Shown piece by piece: positions 8,105 through 17,618 of a stretch of DNA of 64,000 nucleotides. The position numbers and the translations under genes were made by a program. The stretch comes from Eubacterium sp. (GTDB lineage: Bacteria; Bacillota; Clostridia; Lachnospirales; Lachnospiraceae). The notes under the pieces were generated by a model. The model did no database searches and was not told where the DNA came from. It was given only the letters and a program-made list of their open reading frames with translations. The DNA is taken from the NCBI GenBank assembly GCA_021769425.1, contig JAETSX010000017.1, positions 1-64,000 on the forward strand, read 5' to 3'. Within the stretch, counting starts at the first letter, position 1. Each line of letters begins with the position of its first letter.

Positions 8105-10510
8105 ATGAAAAATGGCAAGAAACGATTGGCGGGATTTCTGGCGCTGCTGCTTCTGATGGCAAGTATGCCTTTGAACAGCATAAAAGCCCGCGCAGAGGAC
8201 TGGATGGAATCAGAGGAATGGATGTATATTCTGGATGAAGAACACGGCATTGAGGGCGAGGAATGCGTAGAGCTCAAAAAGTATATAGGAGAGGATACAG
8301 ATATAATCGTTCCTGCGGAGATTGAGGGGAAGAAGGTTACAAGCATCAATCTGTTTTATTCTTTTAGCTACAATGTGGAAAGTGTGACAATTCCGGACAA
8401 TGTGAGATATATTGGAAAAACGACATTTGGCTCCTGCGCCAGTTTAACAAGCCTGGCAATCGGAAGCGGAGTAACAACCATTGAGAGTGACGGGTCGTTT
8501 GGCTTATTTCGCGGATGCAGCAGTTTAGAGAGTATTACGGTTGACGAAAATAATACAGTATTTGACAGCAGGGAAGACTGCAATGCGATTATCAGGACAG
8601 AAACCAATGAACTTTTTGCAGGCTGCAAAGGCACAAAAGTGCCGGACAGTGTGGTCAGCATCGGAACATCGGCATTCTGGGGCTGCAGCGGGTTGGAAAG
8701 CGTAGTATTGCCTGATAATATGGAAAGCATTGGGAAATTTGCCTTTGAAGGCTGCAGCGGATTGACAGAACTGATCATTCCGGACAGTGTAACAAGTATC
8801 GGAGGCCGCGCGTTTACCAATTGCGAAAATTTAACAAGCGTGTCTATAGGAAAAGGGATAACCAGCCTTGAAACTTATGTATTTTATGGCTGCAAAAAAT
8901 TGCAGGAACTAACGATTCCAAACAGCGTAACAAACATAGGGGCCTATGCATTTTCTAATTGCAGCAGTCTCAAAAACTTAACAATTCCAGACAGTGTGAC
9001 CAATATTGATGAAGCTGCATTCCACTATTGCAGCGGCCTGGAAAGTATCACAGTTGACAGTAACAATGAAGCATATGACAGCAGAAATAACTGCAATGCC
9101 ATTATATCGAAAGACGGCGGTATTCTTATAGCCGGATGCAGCAATACGAAAATGCCGGATCATGTAACAGCCATTGGTGAGTACGCATTTTCCGGCTGCA
9201 GCGGATTAACGGAATTAGAGCTGCCGGGCAGTTTGAAGAAAATCAGATACGGTGCATTTGTTGGCTGCAGCGGATTAACGGAACTAAAGCTGCCTGACAG
9301 TTTGGAGGAAATCGGAGAGCAAGCATTTTACAACTGCAGCGGGTTAACAGAAATAATCATTCCAAACAGTGTGGTCAGCATCGGGAAGGTAGCATTTTCC
9401 GGCTGCAGCGGATTAACAGAATGTGTAATTTCAAACAGTGTAACGAGCATTGAGACTAGCGTATTTTCCAATTGCAGCAGTTTGGAAAGCATAACCATTC
9501 CCGACAGTGTAACAAGCATAGGGTACTCAGCATTTTACAATTGCAGCAGCATGAAAAGCGTGACAATACCTGGCAGTGTAACAAATATAGGCAGCAACGC
9601 TTTTGGATTTTCCGAGGGAGCAAAAATTCCTGATTTTGTGATTTATGGCACAGATGAGAACTCAGCGGCAGCCGATTATGCAAAAGAACATGACTTTTTG
9701 TTCCGCCTTGTTTCAGATAACCAGCCGCCGGATTCTTCCCAGGATGACCCGGCAAAGGAGGATATTTCCAAGTCTGAGGTCACATTAGAGAAAAACAGCT
9801 ACATTTATGACGGAAAAGCCAAAACTCCGGCTGTCACAGTCCGATTAAACGGAAAAACGCTTACTCTGAATACAGATTATACAGTTTCATACAGCAATAA
9901 TGTCAATATAGGAACGGCAAAAGCAGTTGTTGCTGGCAAAGGGAATTATACCGGCAGCAAAACAGTAAATTTTACAATTATAAAAGCCGAAGAACAGCAG
10001 GATATGTCTATCACCTGTACAAAAAAACTGTATAAAGTTACTTACGGCGCGAAGCCTTTCCAAATCCGGGCCTCTTCGTCAGGTAAGCTGACCTTTGCCA
10101 GTTCCAAGCCGAAAATTGCCGCGGTGGACAAGAACACCGGAAAGGTGACAGTTAAAAACACCGGAATTGCAGTGATAACGGTCAGGACAGACAAAGACCT
10201 TGTCAGGGTAACAGTCAAAGTAAGCCCTAAAAAGCCGGCAATCAAATCTGTTAAGGCAGCAAAGGGAAAGAAACTGGCAGTGAAATGGGCAAAAGATAAA
10301 AGAGCCTCTGGATATCAGATTCAGGTAAGCGCTGCCAAGAATTTTAAGAAAAGCATGAAATCCCAGAGAACTTCCAAGACTTCATACACTTTTAAAAAGT
10401 TGAAGGCCGGGAAGAAATATTACGTAAGGCTCCGCAGTTATAAAAAAGTCGGTAAAGAGATGCTGTATGGCCCGTGGAGCAAGGTGAAGCAAAGCAGCAA
10501 AATAAAATAG
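8105..10510 (+). CDS. BspA-like leucine-rich-repeat surface protein
   Basis: The 801-residue product starts with a signal peptide (about 1-29). About fifteen LRR_5/BspA-type repeats of 23 residues follow (consensus GCSGLTELxIPDSVTSIGxxAF, about residues 80-510). Next comes an immunoglobulin-like module with YDGKAKTPAVTVRLNGKTL (about 565-630), a short Big-like stretch, and a C-terminal Fn3-like, Lys-rich module (about 710-801). Such proteins are secreted or wall-bound adhesins in gut Firmicutes and Bacteroidetes. Two repeats are interrupted by a longer insert containing DSRxxCNAI. No sortase signal is present, so the basic C-terminal module may provide surface retention. Confidence 0.85.
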   Translation: MKNGKKRLAGFLALLLLMASMPLNSIKARAEDWMESEEWMYILDEEHGIEGEECVELKKYIGEDTDIIVPAEIEGKKVTSINLFYSFSYNVESVTIPDNVRYIGKTTFGSCASLTSLAIGSGVTTIESDGSFGLFRGCSSLESITVDENNTVFDSREDCNAIIRTETNELFAGCKGTKVPDSVVSIGTSAFWGCSGLESVVLPDNMESIGKFAFEGCSGLTELIIPDSVTSIGGRAFTNCENLTSVSIGKGITSLETYVFYGCKKLQELTIPNSVTNIGAYAFSNCSSLKNLTIPDSVTNIDEAAFHYCSGLESITVDSNNEAYDSRNNCNAIISKDGGILIAGCSNTKMPDHVTAIGEYAFSGCSGLTELELPGSLKKIRYGAFVGCSGLTELKLPDSLEEIGEQAFYNCSGLTEIIIPNSVVSIGKVAFSGCSGLTECVISNSVTSIETSVFSNCSSLESITIPDSVTSIGYSAFYNCSSMKSVTIPGSVTNIGSNAFGFSEGAKIPDFVIYGTDENSAAADYAKEHDFLFRLVSDNQPPDSSQDDPAKEDISKSEVTLEKNSYIYDGKAKTPAVTVRLNGKTLTLNTDYTVSYSNNVNIGTAKAVVAGKGNYTGSKTVNFTIIKAEEQQDMSITCTKKLYKVTYGAKPFQIRASSSGKLTFASSKPKIAAVDKNTGKVTVKNTGIAVITVRTDKDLVRVTVKVSPKKPAIKSVKAAKGKKLAVKWAKDKRASGYQIQVSAAKNFKKSMKSQRTSKTSYTFKKLKAGKKYYVRLRSYKKVGKEMLYGPWSKVKQSSKIK

Positions 10511-10611
10511 AAAAGAATGTCAGAATTTCAGTATCTGGTGAGGGGCATATGGCAGAACAGCCGGCCTTTCACCGGAGTGAAAATTTCAGTACAAAAAATT
10601 TCGTTATTCCC

Positions 10612-10640
10612 TTGATTTTTCTAAAATCAGATGATATAAT
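10612..10640 (+). promoter_or_regulatory. sigma-A promoter for the rpmJ-rplQ operon
   Basis: TTGATT (10612-10617) and a perfect TATAAT (10635-10640) are separated by 17 bp, giving a start of transcription near 10647, about 90 bp before rpmJ. It is the only strong promoter between the LRR gene and the ribosomal genes. That suggests the ribosomal block is transcribed independently of the surface-protein genes. Confidence 0.75.
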
Positions 10641-10735
10641 AACTCGTGAACGCTTTTGGAGCGAGTTGTTTTTGTATACAAAAACATAAGGCAGGTTCAA
10701 TGAAACTGTACAGACAGCAGAAAGGAGGAATTGCT

Positions 10736-10849
10736 GTGAAGGTAAGATCATCCGTAAAACCTATTTGTGAGAAATGCAAGATTATTAAGAGAAAAGGAAG
10801 CATCCGGGTTATCTGTGAGAATCCAAAGCATAAACAGAGACAGGGTTAA
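10736..10849 (+). CDS. rpmJ: 50S ribosomal protein L36
   Basis: This is a 37-residue L36 with the zinc-ribbon ligands arranged as CEKC, a third Cys in VICENPKH and the following His. The ending KHKQRQG is the family signature. The start is GTG at 10736, placed by an AAAGGAGG ribosome site 7 bp upstream. Longer in-frame readings lack a site and are not typical of L36. It heads the alpha-operon block here. The usual upstream neighbours secY-adk-map-infA are missing. Confidence 0.95.
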   Translation: MKVRSSVKPICEKCKIIKRKGSIRVICENPKHKQRQG

Positions 10850-11223
10850 TGCGGCGCGTTTGACAGACGCAGGTTTTGCCGGAGTATACCTGGCAGAACT
10901 TCCTTTTTGAGAAAAGAAACGCTTTATTTATGTGCGGCTGTAGTGAAACACCAGGGGCGGTTGTTCCTGAAATCCGTTTTGCTATTCATAATAAACAGCA
11001 GGTACGGCTGTTTCCGGGTTTTTTGATACCGAGGGAATCCGGGAGAACGTGCAGAATCAAATAGTAAGCAGAGAACAAAGATATACACTCATTTCAGGAC
11101 GAGCAACCGTAGCTGTATATGTTTGTTTTTCGTGTATAAGGCAGGTTTTGTTGCAGGTTTGCCTGAACTATTATCAAGAAATTATTGTAGATTCAGAAAA
11201 TTTTATGGAGGTGTACGACATAC
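10850..11223 (+). other. 374-bp leader region between rpmJ and rpsM, no gene
   Basis: No coding signal is convincing here. The ribosome site GGAGGT of rpsM is at its end. A few short inverted repeats can be drawn (for example GCGT/ACGC near 10857-10871, and AGGCA/TGCCT near 11140-11165). The spacing is unusually long for adjacent ribosomal genes and could house a regulatory leader, but no known ribosomal-protein leader is recognised. Confidence 0.4.
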
Positions 11224-11592
11224 ATGGCTCGTATCGCAGGTGTAGATTTACCAAGAGAAAAACGTGTAGAGATAGGATTGACTTATATTTACGGAATCGG
11301 CAGAGCAAGTTCTAACCGTATTCTGGCGGAAGCAAAAGTAAGTCCCGATACCCGTGTCAGAGATTTAACAGACGAAGAAGTAAAGAGAATCAGTGAAGTA
11401 ATTGACGCTTCCCAGATGGTAGAAGGTGATTTGAGAAGAGAAATCGCTTTGAATATCAAGAGATTACAGGAAATTGGATGTTACCGCGGGATCCGTCACA
11501 GAAAAGGACTTCCGGTTCGCGGTCAGAATACAAAGACCAATGCAAGAACCAGAAAAGGTCCGAAGAGAACTGTTGCAAATAAGAAAAAGTAA
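11224..11592 (+). CDS. rpsM: 30S ribosomal protein S13
   Basis: The 122-residue protein matches S13 along its length: [20 protein letters not shown] at the N-terminus, the helix-two-turn-helix region, and the basic tail [27 protein letters not shown]. It binds the head of the 30S subunit and contacts tRNA and the B1 bridges. The start is fixed by GGAGGT 10 bp upstream. It is followed 131 bp later by rpsK, the normal alpha-operon order. Confidence 0.97.
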   Translation: MARIAGVDLPREKRVEIGLTYIYGIGRASSNRILAEAKVSPDTRVRDLTDEEVKRISEVIDASQMVEGDLRREIALNIKRLQEIGCYRGIRHRKGLPVRGQNTKTNARTRKGPKRTVANKKK

Positions 11593-11723
11593 GTATATTC
11601 GCGGATATAAAACAGGCAGGCGGTTTTGCGTAGCCTGAGGCATCAGAGATACCCGAAGGTTTGCCGGATATCACCGCCCAGGAACAAGTAAATAAATTAT
11701 TTAGAAAGTAGGTTAGTTTAGAT

Positions 11724-12119
11724 ATGGCGAAAAACACTGGAAAAAAAGTGACCAAAAAGCGCGTAAAGAAAAACGTTGAACGTGGACAGGCGCACATTCA
11801 GTCATCTTTTAACAATACAATTGTAACAATTACAGATGCTGAAGGAAATGCTTTATCATGGGCAAGTGCAGGCGGTCTTGGTTTTAGAGGTTCAAGGAAA
11901 TCTACTCCGTATGCCGCACAGATGGCAGCAGAAACAGCGACAAAAGCAGCTCTGATACATGGGTTGAAGACAGTAGACGTTATGGTGAAGGGACCAGGTT
12001 CCGGAAGAGAAGCGGCAATCCGTGCGCTTCAGGCATGCGGTCTTGAGGTAACCAGCATCAAAGATGTTACTCCGGTGCCTCACAATGGATGTCGTCCGCC
12101 CAAACGTAGAAGAGTCTGA
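11724..12119 (+). CDS. rpsK: 30S ribosomal protein S11
   Basis: The 131-residue S11 carries the typical core [34 protein letters not shown] and the C-terminal [13 protein letters not shown]. It is part of the 30S platform near the mRNA exit. It lies between rpsM and rpsD, with only 19 bp to rpsD. Its length and motifs are normal and nothing suggests damage. Confidence 0.97.
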   Translation: MAKNTGKKVTKKRVKKNVERGQAHIQSSFNNTIVTITDAEGNALSWASAGGLGFRGSRKSTPYAAQMAAETATKAALIHGLKTVDVMVKGPGSGREAAIRALQACGLEVTSIKDVTPVPHNGCRPPKRRRV

Positions 12120-12138
12120 TTAGGAGGTATAAAATAAG

Positions 12139-12732
12139 ATGGCAATAAATAGAGTTCCCGTTCTTAAGAGATGCAGATCTCTTGGTTTAGATCCAATTTA
12201 TTTAGGAATTGATAAGAAGTCCAACAGACAGTTAAAGAGAGCAAACAGGAAGGTTTCTGAATACGGACTTCAGTTAAGAGAAAAACAGAAAGCGAAATTC
12301 ATCTACGGAGTATTGGAAAAGCCGTTCCATAACTACTATTTGAAGGCTGACAGGATGAAAGGCATGACAGGTGAGAACCTGATGACAATGCTGGAAAGCA
12401 GACTGGATAATGTGGTGTTCCGTTTAGGTCTGGCAAGAACCAGAAAAGAAGCAAGACAGATTGTCGACCATAAGCATGTAATGGTAAACGGCAAACAGGT
12501 CAATATTCCTTCCTATCTGGTAAAAGCCGGAGATACCATCGAAATCAAAGAAAAATGCAAAGGCTCCCAGAGATACAAAGACATCCTTGAAGTTACAGCT
12601 GGAAGGTTAGTGCCGGAATGGCTGGAGGCAGATCAGGAAAACCTGAAGGGTACTGTAAAAGAATTACCGAACAGAGAAGTCATTGATGTTCCGGTAAACG
12701 AAATGCTTATCGTCGAGTTATATTCTAAATAA
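12139..12732 (+). CDS. rpsD: 30S ribosomal protein S4
   Basis: The 197-residue S4 has the S4 RNA-binding domain in the middle ([20 protein letters not shown], about residues 93-112, followed by [18 protein letters not shown]) and the expected C-terminus [12 protein letters not shown]. It nucleates 30S assembly and in many bacteria is the translational repressor of the alpha operon. The N-terminus is short and lacks the four-Cys zinc motif of some S4 proteins. The start follows AGGAGGT. Confidence 0.96.
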   Translation: MAINRVPVLKRCRSLGLDPIYLGIDKKSNRQLKRANRKVSEYGLQLREKQKAKFIYGVLEKPFHNYYLKADRMKGMTGENLMTMLESRLDNVVFRLGLARTRKEARQIVDHKHVMVNGKQVNIPSYLVKAGDTIEIKEKCKGSQRYKDILEVTAGRLVPEWLEADQENLKGTVKELPNREVIDVPVNEMLIVELYSK

Positions 12733-12773
12733 TCATTAACAAGCAACGATACCCGAAAAGGAGGGACTTTGTA

Positions 12774-13733
12774 GTGTTCGATTTTGAAAAACCAAAAATT
12801 GAAATTTCCAAAATTTCAGAAGACAAAAAGTACGGCCGATTTGTTGTAGAACCACTGGAAAGAGGCTATGGTACTACACTTGGCAATTCTTTAAGAAGAA
12901 TCATGCTTTCTTCATTGCCAGGCGCAGCAGTCAGCCAGGTAAAAATCGAAAGTGTTTTGCATGAGTTCAGTTCTATTCCAGGCGTAAAGGAAGATGTAAC
13001 TGAGATTATTATGAACATCAAGAATCTGGCATTAAAAAACACCAGCCCAACAAACGAGTCTAAAGTTGCTTACATTGAATTTGAAGGTGAAGGCATAGTT
13101 ACAGCAGCCGATATTCAGGTTGACCCTGATATCCAGGTATTGAATCCGGATTTGGTAATTGCGCATCTTAACGGCGGCGCAGATTCCAGATTGTATATGG
13201 AACTGACGATTACCAGGGGCAGAGGCTACGTAAGTGCTGATAAGAACAAGAGTGAAGATGTGCCCATCGGCGTGATTGCAGTGGATTCTATTTATACGCC
13301 GGTAGAACGTGTGAATCTTACCATTGAGAATACCCGTGTGGGACAAATCACAGATTACGATAAGCTTACCCTCGACGTATATACAAACGGTACACTGGAA
13401 CCGGATGAAGCGGTAAGTCTGGCAGCAAAAGTTTTAAGCGAGCATTTGAATCTGTTCATTGACTTATCTGAGAACGCAAGAACTGCAGAAGTCATGATAG
13501 AAAAGGAAGACAATGCAAAGGAAAAAGTTCTTGAAATGAATATTGATGAACTGGAGTTGTCCGTTCGTTCTTATAACTGCCTGAAACGGGCAGGAATTAA
13601 CACGGTAGAAGAGTTGACGAACAGAACACCGGAAGATATGATGAAAGTTCGTAATCTCGGACGTAAGTCTTTAGAAGAAGTGTTAGCAAAACTAAAAGAA
13701 CTGGGACTGCAGCTTAACCCCGGAGAGGAATAA
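12774..13733 (+). CDS. rpoA: DNA-directed RNA polymerase subunit alpha
   Basis: The 319-residue alpha subunit has an N-terminal assembly domain (for example [20 protein letters not shown], about 28-47), a linker with many acidic residues, and the C-terminal domain with [14 protein letters not shown] and [15 protein letters not shown], which contacts UP elements and activators. The start codon is GTG at 12774, preceded by AAAGGAGGG. The stop codon lies inside a 38-bp tandem duplication that runs into the intergenic region. Confidence 0.97.
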   Translation: MFDFEKPKIEISKISEDKKYGRFVVEPLERGYGTTLGNSLRRIMLSSLPGAAVSQVKIESVLHEFSSIPGVKEDVTEIIMNIKNLALKNTSPTNESKVAYIEFEGEGIVTAADIQVDPDIQVLNPDLVIAHLNGGADSRLYMELTITRGRGYVSADKNKSEDVPIGVIAVDSIYTPVERVNLTIENTRVGQITDYDKLTLDVYTNGTLEPDEAVSLAAKVLSEHLNLFIDLSENARTAEVMIEKEDNAKEKVLEMNIDELELSVRSYNCLKRAGINTVEELTNRTPEDMMKVRNLGRKSLEEVLAKLKELGLQLNPGEE

Positions 13734-13799
13734 ATTTTCAGGGATTTGCAGAGAAGCCCAAAGAGGAATAAAATCTTCAGGGACTTGCAGAGAAACCAG
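13724..13799 (+). repeat. 38-bp imperfect tandem duplication across the rpoA stop codon
   Basis: The segment beginning AGAGGAATAAA at 13724 recurs at 13762 with a few substitutions, so the last codons and stop of rpoA are copied into the intergenic region. Further on, AAGACCAAAAGGC is also repeated (13818 and 13861). Both suggest local slippage or duplication and leave rpoA and rplQ intact. Confidence 0.75.
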
Positions 13800-13905
13800 G
13801 ATATATACAGGGTTTGTAAGACCAAAAGGCGAGGCCCTGTCAATCACATGTCCGGTAAATAAGACCAAAAGGCATTGCCGGATATTAAAATGGAGGATGA
13901 TTAAA

Positions 13906-14442
13906 ATGGCTAAATATAGAAAATTAGGCAGAACTTCTGATCAGAGAAAAGCTTTGATCAGAAACCAGGTAACAGCGTTGTTATATCATGGCAAAATTGT
14001 TACTACGGAAGCAAAAGCGAAAGAAATCCGCAAAGTGGCAGAAGGCTTGATTGCCATGGCAGTTCGGGAAAAAGATAACTTTGAAGAGGTTACAGTAACC
14101 GCCAAAGTGCCCCGTAAAGACAAGGACGGCAAGAGAGTGAAAGAAGTAGTGGACGGTAAGAAAGTTACTGTATACGACGAAGTAGAGAAGAAAATCAAAA
14201 AAGACCTTCCTTCCCGTTTGCATGCAAGAAGACAGATGAACAAGGTATTATATTCTGTAACATCTGTTCCTGCAGAGAATGCAGGAAAGAAGAGAAACAC
14301 CAAGAAAGTTGACGTTGCAACCAAAATATTTGACGAGATTGCTCCAAAATATGCAGACCGTAACGGTGGATACACCAGAATCGTGAAAATTGGACAGCGT
14401 AAAGGTGACGGCGCTTTAGAGGTTCTTCTGGAATTAGTATAG
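13906..14442 (+). CDS. rplQ: 50S ribosomal protein L17
   Basis: L17 of 178 residues beginning [17 protein letters not shown]. The start at 13906 is preferred over 13897 because the GGAGG site (13892-13896) then has a 9-bp spacing. The family is usually about 115-130 residues. This copy is longer because of a central Lys-rich insertion (about residues 62-115, including [18 protein letters not shown]), as is common in Lachnospiraceae. The conserved C-terminus [17 protein letters not shown] is present. It is the last gene of the operon, followed by a strong terminator. Confidence 0.95.
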   Translation: MAKYRKLGRTSDQRKALIRNQVTALLYHGKIVTTEAKAKEIRKVAEGLIAMAVREKDNFEEVTVTAKVPRKDKDGKRVKEVVDGKKVTVYDEVEKKIKKDLPSRLHARRQMNKVLYSVTSVPAENAGKKRNTKKVDVATKIFDEIAPKYADRNGGYTRIVKIGQRKGDGALEVLLELV

Positions 14443-14465
14443 AATCGGAAAATAGATATGCGAAA

Positions 14466-14517
14466 AAGCCGCTGGAAAGAGTATTTGAAATGTATTCTTT
14501 CCAGCGGTTTATTTTTT
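14466..14517 (+). terminator. Rho-independent terminator after rplQ
   Basis: Arms 14469-14483 and 14493-14507 form a 15-bp stem with one G-U pair. A T-rich tail with TTTATTTTTT follows. It closes the ribosomal operon. Confidence 0.9.
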
Positions 14518-14536
14518 GGGAAAAAGTGACGATGTT

Positions 14537-14644
14537 ATACTCAAGAGCATACTTATTTGCCAAATCATTTGCTTTTTGCTCAAAGCTGTGAAAGAACGGT
14601 CGGCAAATGATTTCGCTCACGGGCATATACTCAAGAGCAAACTT
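14537..14644. repeat. 18-bp direct repeats enclosing a 10-bp inverted repeat
   Basis: The 18-bp sequence starting ATACTCAAGAGCA occurs at 14537-14554 and 14627-14644 with one mismatch. Between the copies are inverted arms 14563-14572 and 14603-14612. The stretch lies between the rplQ terminator and the next gene and contains no ORF of interest. It may be a regulatory region of the downstream gene or a degenerate small repeat element. Confidence 0.5.
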
Positions 14645-14724
14645 GCGGATATCGCTATAGAAGCAAGTTCAGGCATTGGATAGGGAAAGGATTCCCGAAG
14701 GAGAGTTTCAGGGAGGGAACAGTT

Positions 14725-15591
14725 ATGAAGGTAACATCGTACAGCGCCGGGGGCGTGGCCGCAGGCAGCATGCAGGGAAGCGTTTCAACCAACAGTGCAA
14801 AGAGACGCGCAGGAGTTTCGAAAAAGAGCAATCAGAATAGAGGACAAAAGAAAAATGTAAATTATAATCCCAGAGAGATTCGTTCAGCATTGAGCCGGGT
14901 AAAAAAATCCCAAAGCGCCGGACAGGTGCTGGCACAGGCCAAAGGGAAGCTTGCCAATCTGCTGAAAGCCAAGGGAACAGGCCAATTTAAGGAGGCAGAA
15001 CTTGCCGCTGCCATTATTCATGCCAGAAGAATGGTGCGCTGCGCTCAGATGAAGACGCAAAATTTAAAGCAGGAGGAACAGCTTCAAAGGAAGCATGAGA
15101 AAGAAATCAAAGCGGAAGAACAGCAGCAGAAAAATGAAATTAAGCTTCGGGTGAAACAAAAAGAGAGGAATCTGAAGCAGAAAGCAAAAAGCGAAAAGAC
15201 GCAAAAGCTTCAAAGGCAGAAACGTCAGCAGATGGAATTGATGCAAAGACGCCGAATTCACCGCAATATGGAACATGGCAAAATGGAAGAGGCAGATCTG
15301 GAATATAAGAAGAATATGAGCAATGCTGCCAGCAGTTCGGAAAGCGTAAGCTATGAGCCGTCCTATATTATGCCCAAAGGCGTGGAACTGGAGCTGAGCG
15401 AGGATGGAATTGAACTGACAGAGGCCCAGATTGAGGCTCAAATCGAACAGCAGGTAGAGATGATGATTGCAGCGGAGATGGCAGGCGGCGCCGGAATGCC
15501 GGATGTTTCAGCCGCGGCGGCAATACCGGATGCAGCCGGAGCTGATATGGGCGGTGCGGATATTCCGGCAATAGATATAGCGATTGGGTAA
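14725..15591 (+). CDS. coiled-coil protein of unknown function
   Basis: The 288-residue product is not recognised. It has a basic, Ser/Asn/Lys-rich N-terminus without signal peptide (1-50) and an alanine-rich helical segment (about 55-105). A long, highly charged Gln/Lys/Glu coiled coil follows (about 108-200), then a Met/Ala/Gly-rich acidic tail (about 215-288, with EAQIEAQIEQQVEMMIAAEM). It has its own AGGGAGG site at normal spacing and stands alone between the ribosomal terminator and the IclR regulator. The composition suggests a cytoplasmic scaffold or assembly protein. That is a guess from shape only. Confidence 0.7.
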   Translation: MKVTSYSAGGVAAGSMQGSVSTNSAKRRAGVSKKSNQNRGQKKNVNYNPREIRSALSRVKKSQSAGQVLAQAKGKLANLLKAKGTGQFKEAELAAAIIHARRMVRCAQMKTQNLKQEEQLQRKHEKEIKAEEQQQKNEIKLRVKQKERNLKQKAKSEKTQKLQRQKRQQMELMQRRRIHRNMEHGKMEEADLEYKKNMSNAASSSESVSYEPSYIMPKGVELELSEDGIELTEAQIEAQIEQQVEMMIAAEMAGGAGMPDVSAAAAIPDAAGADMGGADIPAIDIAIG

Positions 15592-15617
15592 GACGAAAGA
15601 AGAAAAGGTGGAAATTT

Positions 15618-16394
15618 ATGGGTCAGGGAATTACCATTCAGTCTGTAGAACGTGCATTTCATATTCTGGAATGCTTTACCGGAAGTATTTCGGAATTGGG
15701 AATTACAGACATTTCCCGTCAGATGGGACTGGGAAAGAGCACGATTTACGGACTGGTCAATACCCTGGTACAGGAAGGGTATCTGGAACAGAATCCGGAA
15801 AATAAATGTTACCGTTTGGGTATCAAGCTATTTGAAATGGGCTGCATTGTCCAGGAGCGGATGGATATCCGGGAAATTGCAAAGCCCTATTTGAGGGAAC
15901 TGTCTTCCTGTTTCAAAATGACAGTGCATATGGGATTGTACAAGGATTATGAAGTGGTTTACATCGACAAAGTAGATGCGCCGGATACCAGAATTGTTTA
16001 TTCCCAGGTGGGAAAGCGGGCTCCTATGTACTGCACCGGAATTGGAAAGGCAGTTTTGGCGGAACTGGAACAGCGGGAAATTGAATTTTTGCTGGAGGGA
16101 CAAAAGCGGGAATCCTTAACGCCTCATACGCTTACGTCAAAAGACGACATCATCAGGGAATTAGAGGAAATTCGTCAGAGAGGCTATGCAATAGATAATG
16201 AAGAAGTAGAGCTTGGCCTGAAATGTGTGGCTTCCGCCATTTATGATTATCAGGGAAAGCCTGCGGCAGCAATCAGTATTTCCAGTTCTGCAGTCAGAAT
16301 GACTGAGGAGCAGATTGAAGAGGCTTCCCGAAAGCTGAAAAAGGCAGCGGCAGATATTTCCAGGAAATTGGGATATCGCAGAAACGTTGACTGA
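15618..16394 (+). CDS. IclR-family transcriptional regulator
   Basis: The 258-residue protein has an N-terminal winged helix-turn-helix (about 8-68, ELGITDISRQMGLGKSTIYG) and a C-terminal IclR effector domain (about 80-250, with GKRAPMYCTGIGKAVLAELE and CVASAIYDYQGKPAAAISIS). It follows an AGGTGG site. It is transcribed toward the sugar locus, and two 17-bp palindromes of the same half-site (GTTCA) lie just after it, upstream of the PfkB gene. It therefore probably regulates that locus in response to a sugar acid or sugar phosphate. The effector is unknown. Confidence 0.92.
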   Translation: MGQGITIQSVERAFHILECFTGSISELGITDISRQMGLGKSTIYGLVNTLVQEGYLEQNPENKCYRLGIKLFEMGCIVQERMDIREIAKPYLRELSSCFKMTVHMGLYKDYEVVYIDKVDAPDTRIVYSQVGKRAPMYCTGIGKAVLAELEQREIEFLLEGQKRESLTPHTLTSKDDIIRELEEIRQRGYAIDNEEVELGLKCVASAIYDYQGKPAAAISISSSAVRMTEEQIEEASRKLKKAAADISRKLGYRRNVD

Positions 16395-16508
16395 AATTGC
16401 GGGTAACAGTGAAGCCAAAGGCGGAACCGTTAGAATTGCAGAATGGAAATCAGGGAAATGCTCTTGAAAAGTTTTCTGTTTTATATTATAATTAAAAATA
16501 CGAACAAG

Positions 16509-16609
16509 GTTCAATAATATTGAACAAAGAAAATGATAGATTACATAACCTGCGAAAAAGCAGGAAAAATTATGCCATAATTATAGAACATAGTTCAATA
16601 TTACTGAAC
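16509..16609 (+). promoter_or_regulatory. two putative IclR operators upstream of the PfkB gene
   Basis: Palindrome 16509-16525 (GTTCAATA-A-TATTGAAC) is perfect. Palindrome 16593-16609 has the same left arm with one mismatch in the right arm. Their centres are 84 bp apart, eight helical turns at 10.5 bp per turn, and the second ends 20 bp before the start codon. A possible -35 TTGAAC overlaps the first. Such paired 15-17-bp palindromes are typical of IclR-type control. Binding is inferred, not shown. Confidence 0.65.
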
Positions 16610-16629
16610 ACATAGAGAAAGGAGGAACT

Positions 16630-17559
16630 ATGATTCTGACAGTAACGCTGAATGCGGCAATCGACAAAAGGTATCGAATGAAGAAACTGCGGCTGGGTGA
16701 GGTGAACCGGGTTTCCCAATATCAATGCAGTGCAGGCGGAAAGGGTTTGAATGTGGCCAGAGTTGCGGCAATTGCTGGGGAAAGGGTAACGGCTTTTGGA
16801 TTCGCAGGCGGCCATGCGGGGGCACTGCTGGAGGAACTGGCAGAGAAGGATGGAATCAGGACAGCTTTTGTGCAGACCAGAGGTGAAAGCCGGACTTGCC
16901 TGAATATTCTGGATGAAACAACTGGTTTACAGACGGAATTACTGGAAGGGGGAATGGAAATTTCCAGTGCAGAAACAGAGCAGATGGTGCGCAGGTACCG
17001 GGAGCTTCTGAGAGAGGCAGATGTGGTAGTTCTTTCCGGAAGCCTGCCCCCGGGAGTGGAGGCAGACGTGTATGTAAGGATGATACAGGAGGCGAAACGG
17101 GCGTCTGTTCCCGTGCTGTTAGATACCAGCGGATCGATATTGCGGGAATGTGTAAAAGCAGCTCCTTCTATGATTAAGCCCAATCAGGATGAAATCAGGC
17201 AGCTGACAGGCAGGGAAGAGCTTTCCCAAAAAGAATTGCTGCAGGCGGCAGAACAGCTTGGAAAAAGAGGAATTTCTTATGTTGTGATATCTTTGGGGCA
17301 GGAAGGGGCAGTTATGGCCGCAGCTTCTGGCATCTATCAGGCGGCGGTTCCAGAGATAGAGGCTGTTAATACCGTAGGCTGCGGGGACGCTATGATGGCC
17401 GGCTTTGCAATCGGCATGAAGAACCATTGGGAACCCTCAGAAATCCTTCGGTATGCCAGTGCATTGGCGGCGGCAAACGCAAGGCAGGAGAGAACCGGAT
17501 ATTTTGTAAAGGAGGAATTTGAGGAGCTTTATGAAAAAATATCGGTTCGGAAACTGTAA
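16630..17559 (+). CDS. PfkB-family sugar-phosphate kinase (1-phosphofructokinase/LacC type)
   Basis: The 309-residue protein starts MILTVTLNAAIDKRY, characteristic of the FruK/LacC branch of the PfkB superfamily. It has the GGKGLNVARVAA signature (about 37-48) and the C-terminal anion-hole motif NTVGCGDAMMAGF (about 247-259), where the Asp is the catalytic base. The expected reaction is ATP-dependent phosphorylation of a ketohexose phosphate to the bisphosphate, which a class II aldolase such as the one at 19876 would cleave. Tagatose-6-phosphate and fructose-1-phosphate cannot be separated by eye. Confidence 0.88.
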   Translation: MILTVTLNAAIDKRYRMKKLRLGEVNRVSQYQCSAGGKGLNVARVAAIAGERVTAFGFAGGHAGALLEELAEKDGIRTAFVQTRGESRTCLNILDETTGLQTELLEGGMEISSAETEQMVRRYRELLREADVVVLSGSLPPGVEADVYVRMIQEAKRASVPVLLDTSGSILRECVKAAPSMIKPNQDEIRQLTGREELSQKELLQAAEQLGKRGISYVVISLGQEGAVMAAASGIYQAAVPEIEAVNTVGCGDAMMAGFAIGMKNHWEPSEILRYASALAAANARQERTGYFVKEEFEELYEKISVRKL

Positions 17560-17618
17560 ATACAGATGTGGGAATGAAGTACAGAGATAATCAGAAAGTA
17601 TAGGGAATGGAGGAAATT

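Noticed and set aside
10641-10670. Terminator hairpin just after the rpmJ promoter
   Set aside because: The left arm would start before the expected transcription start, and the stem is short with bulges.
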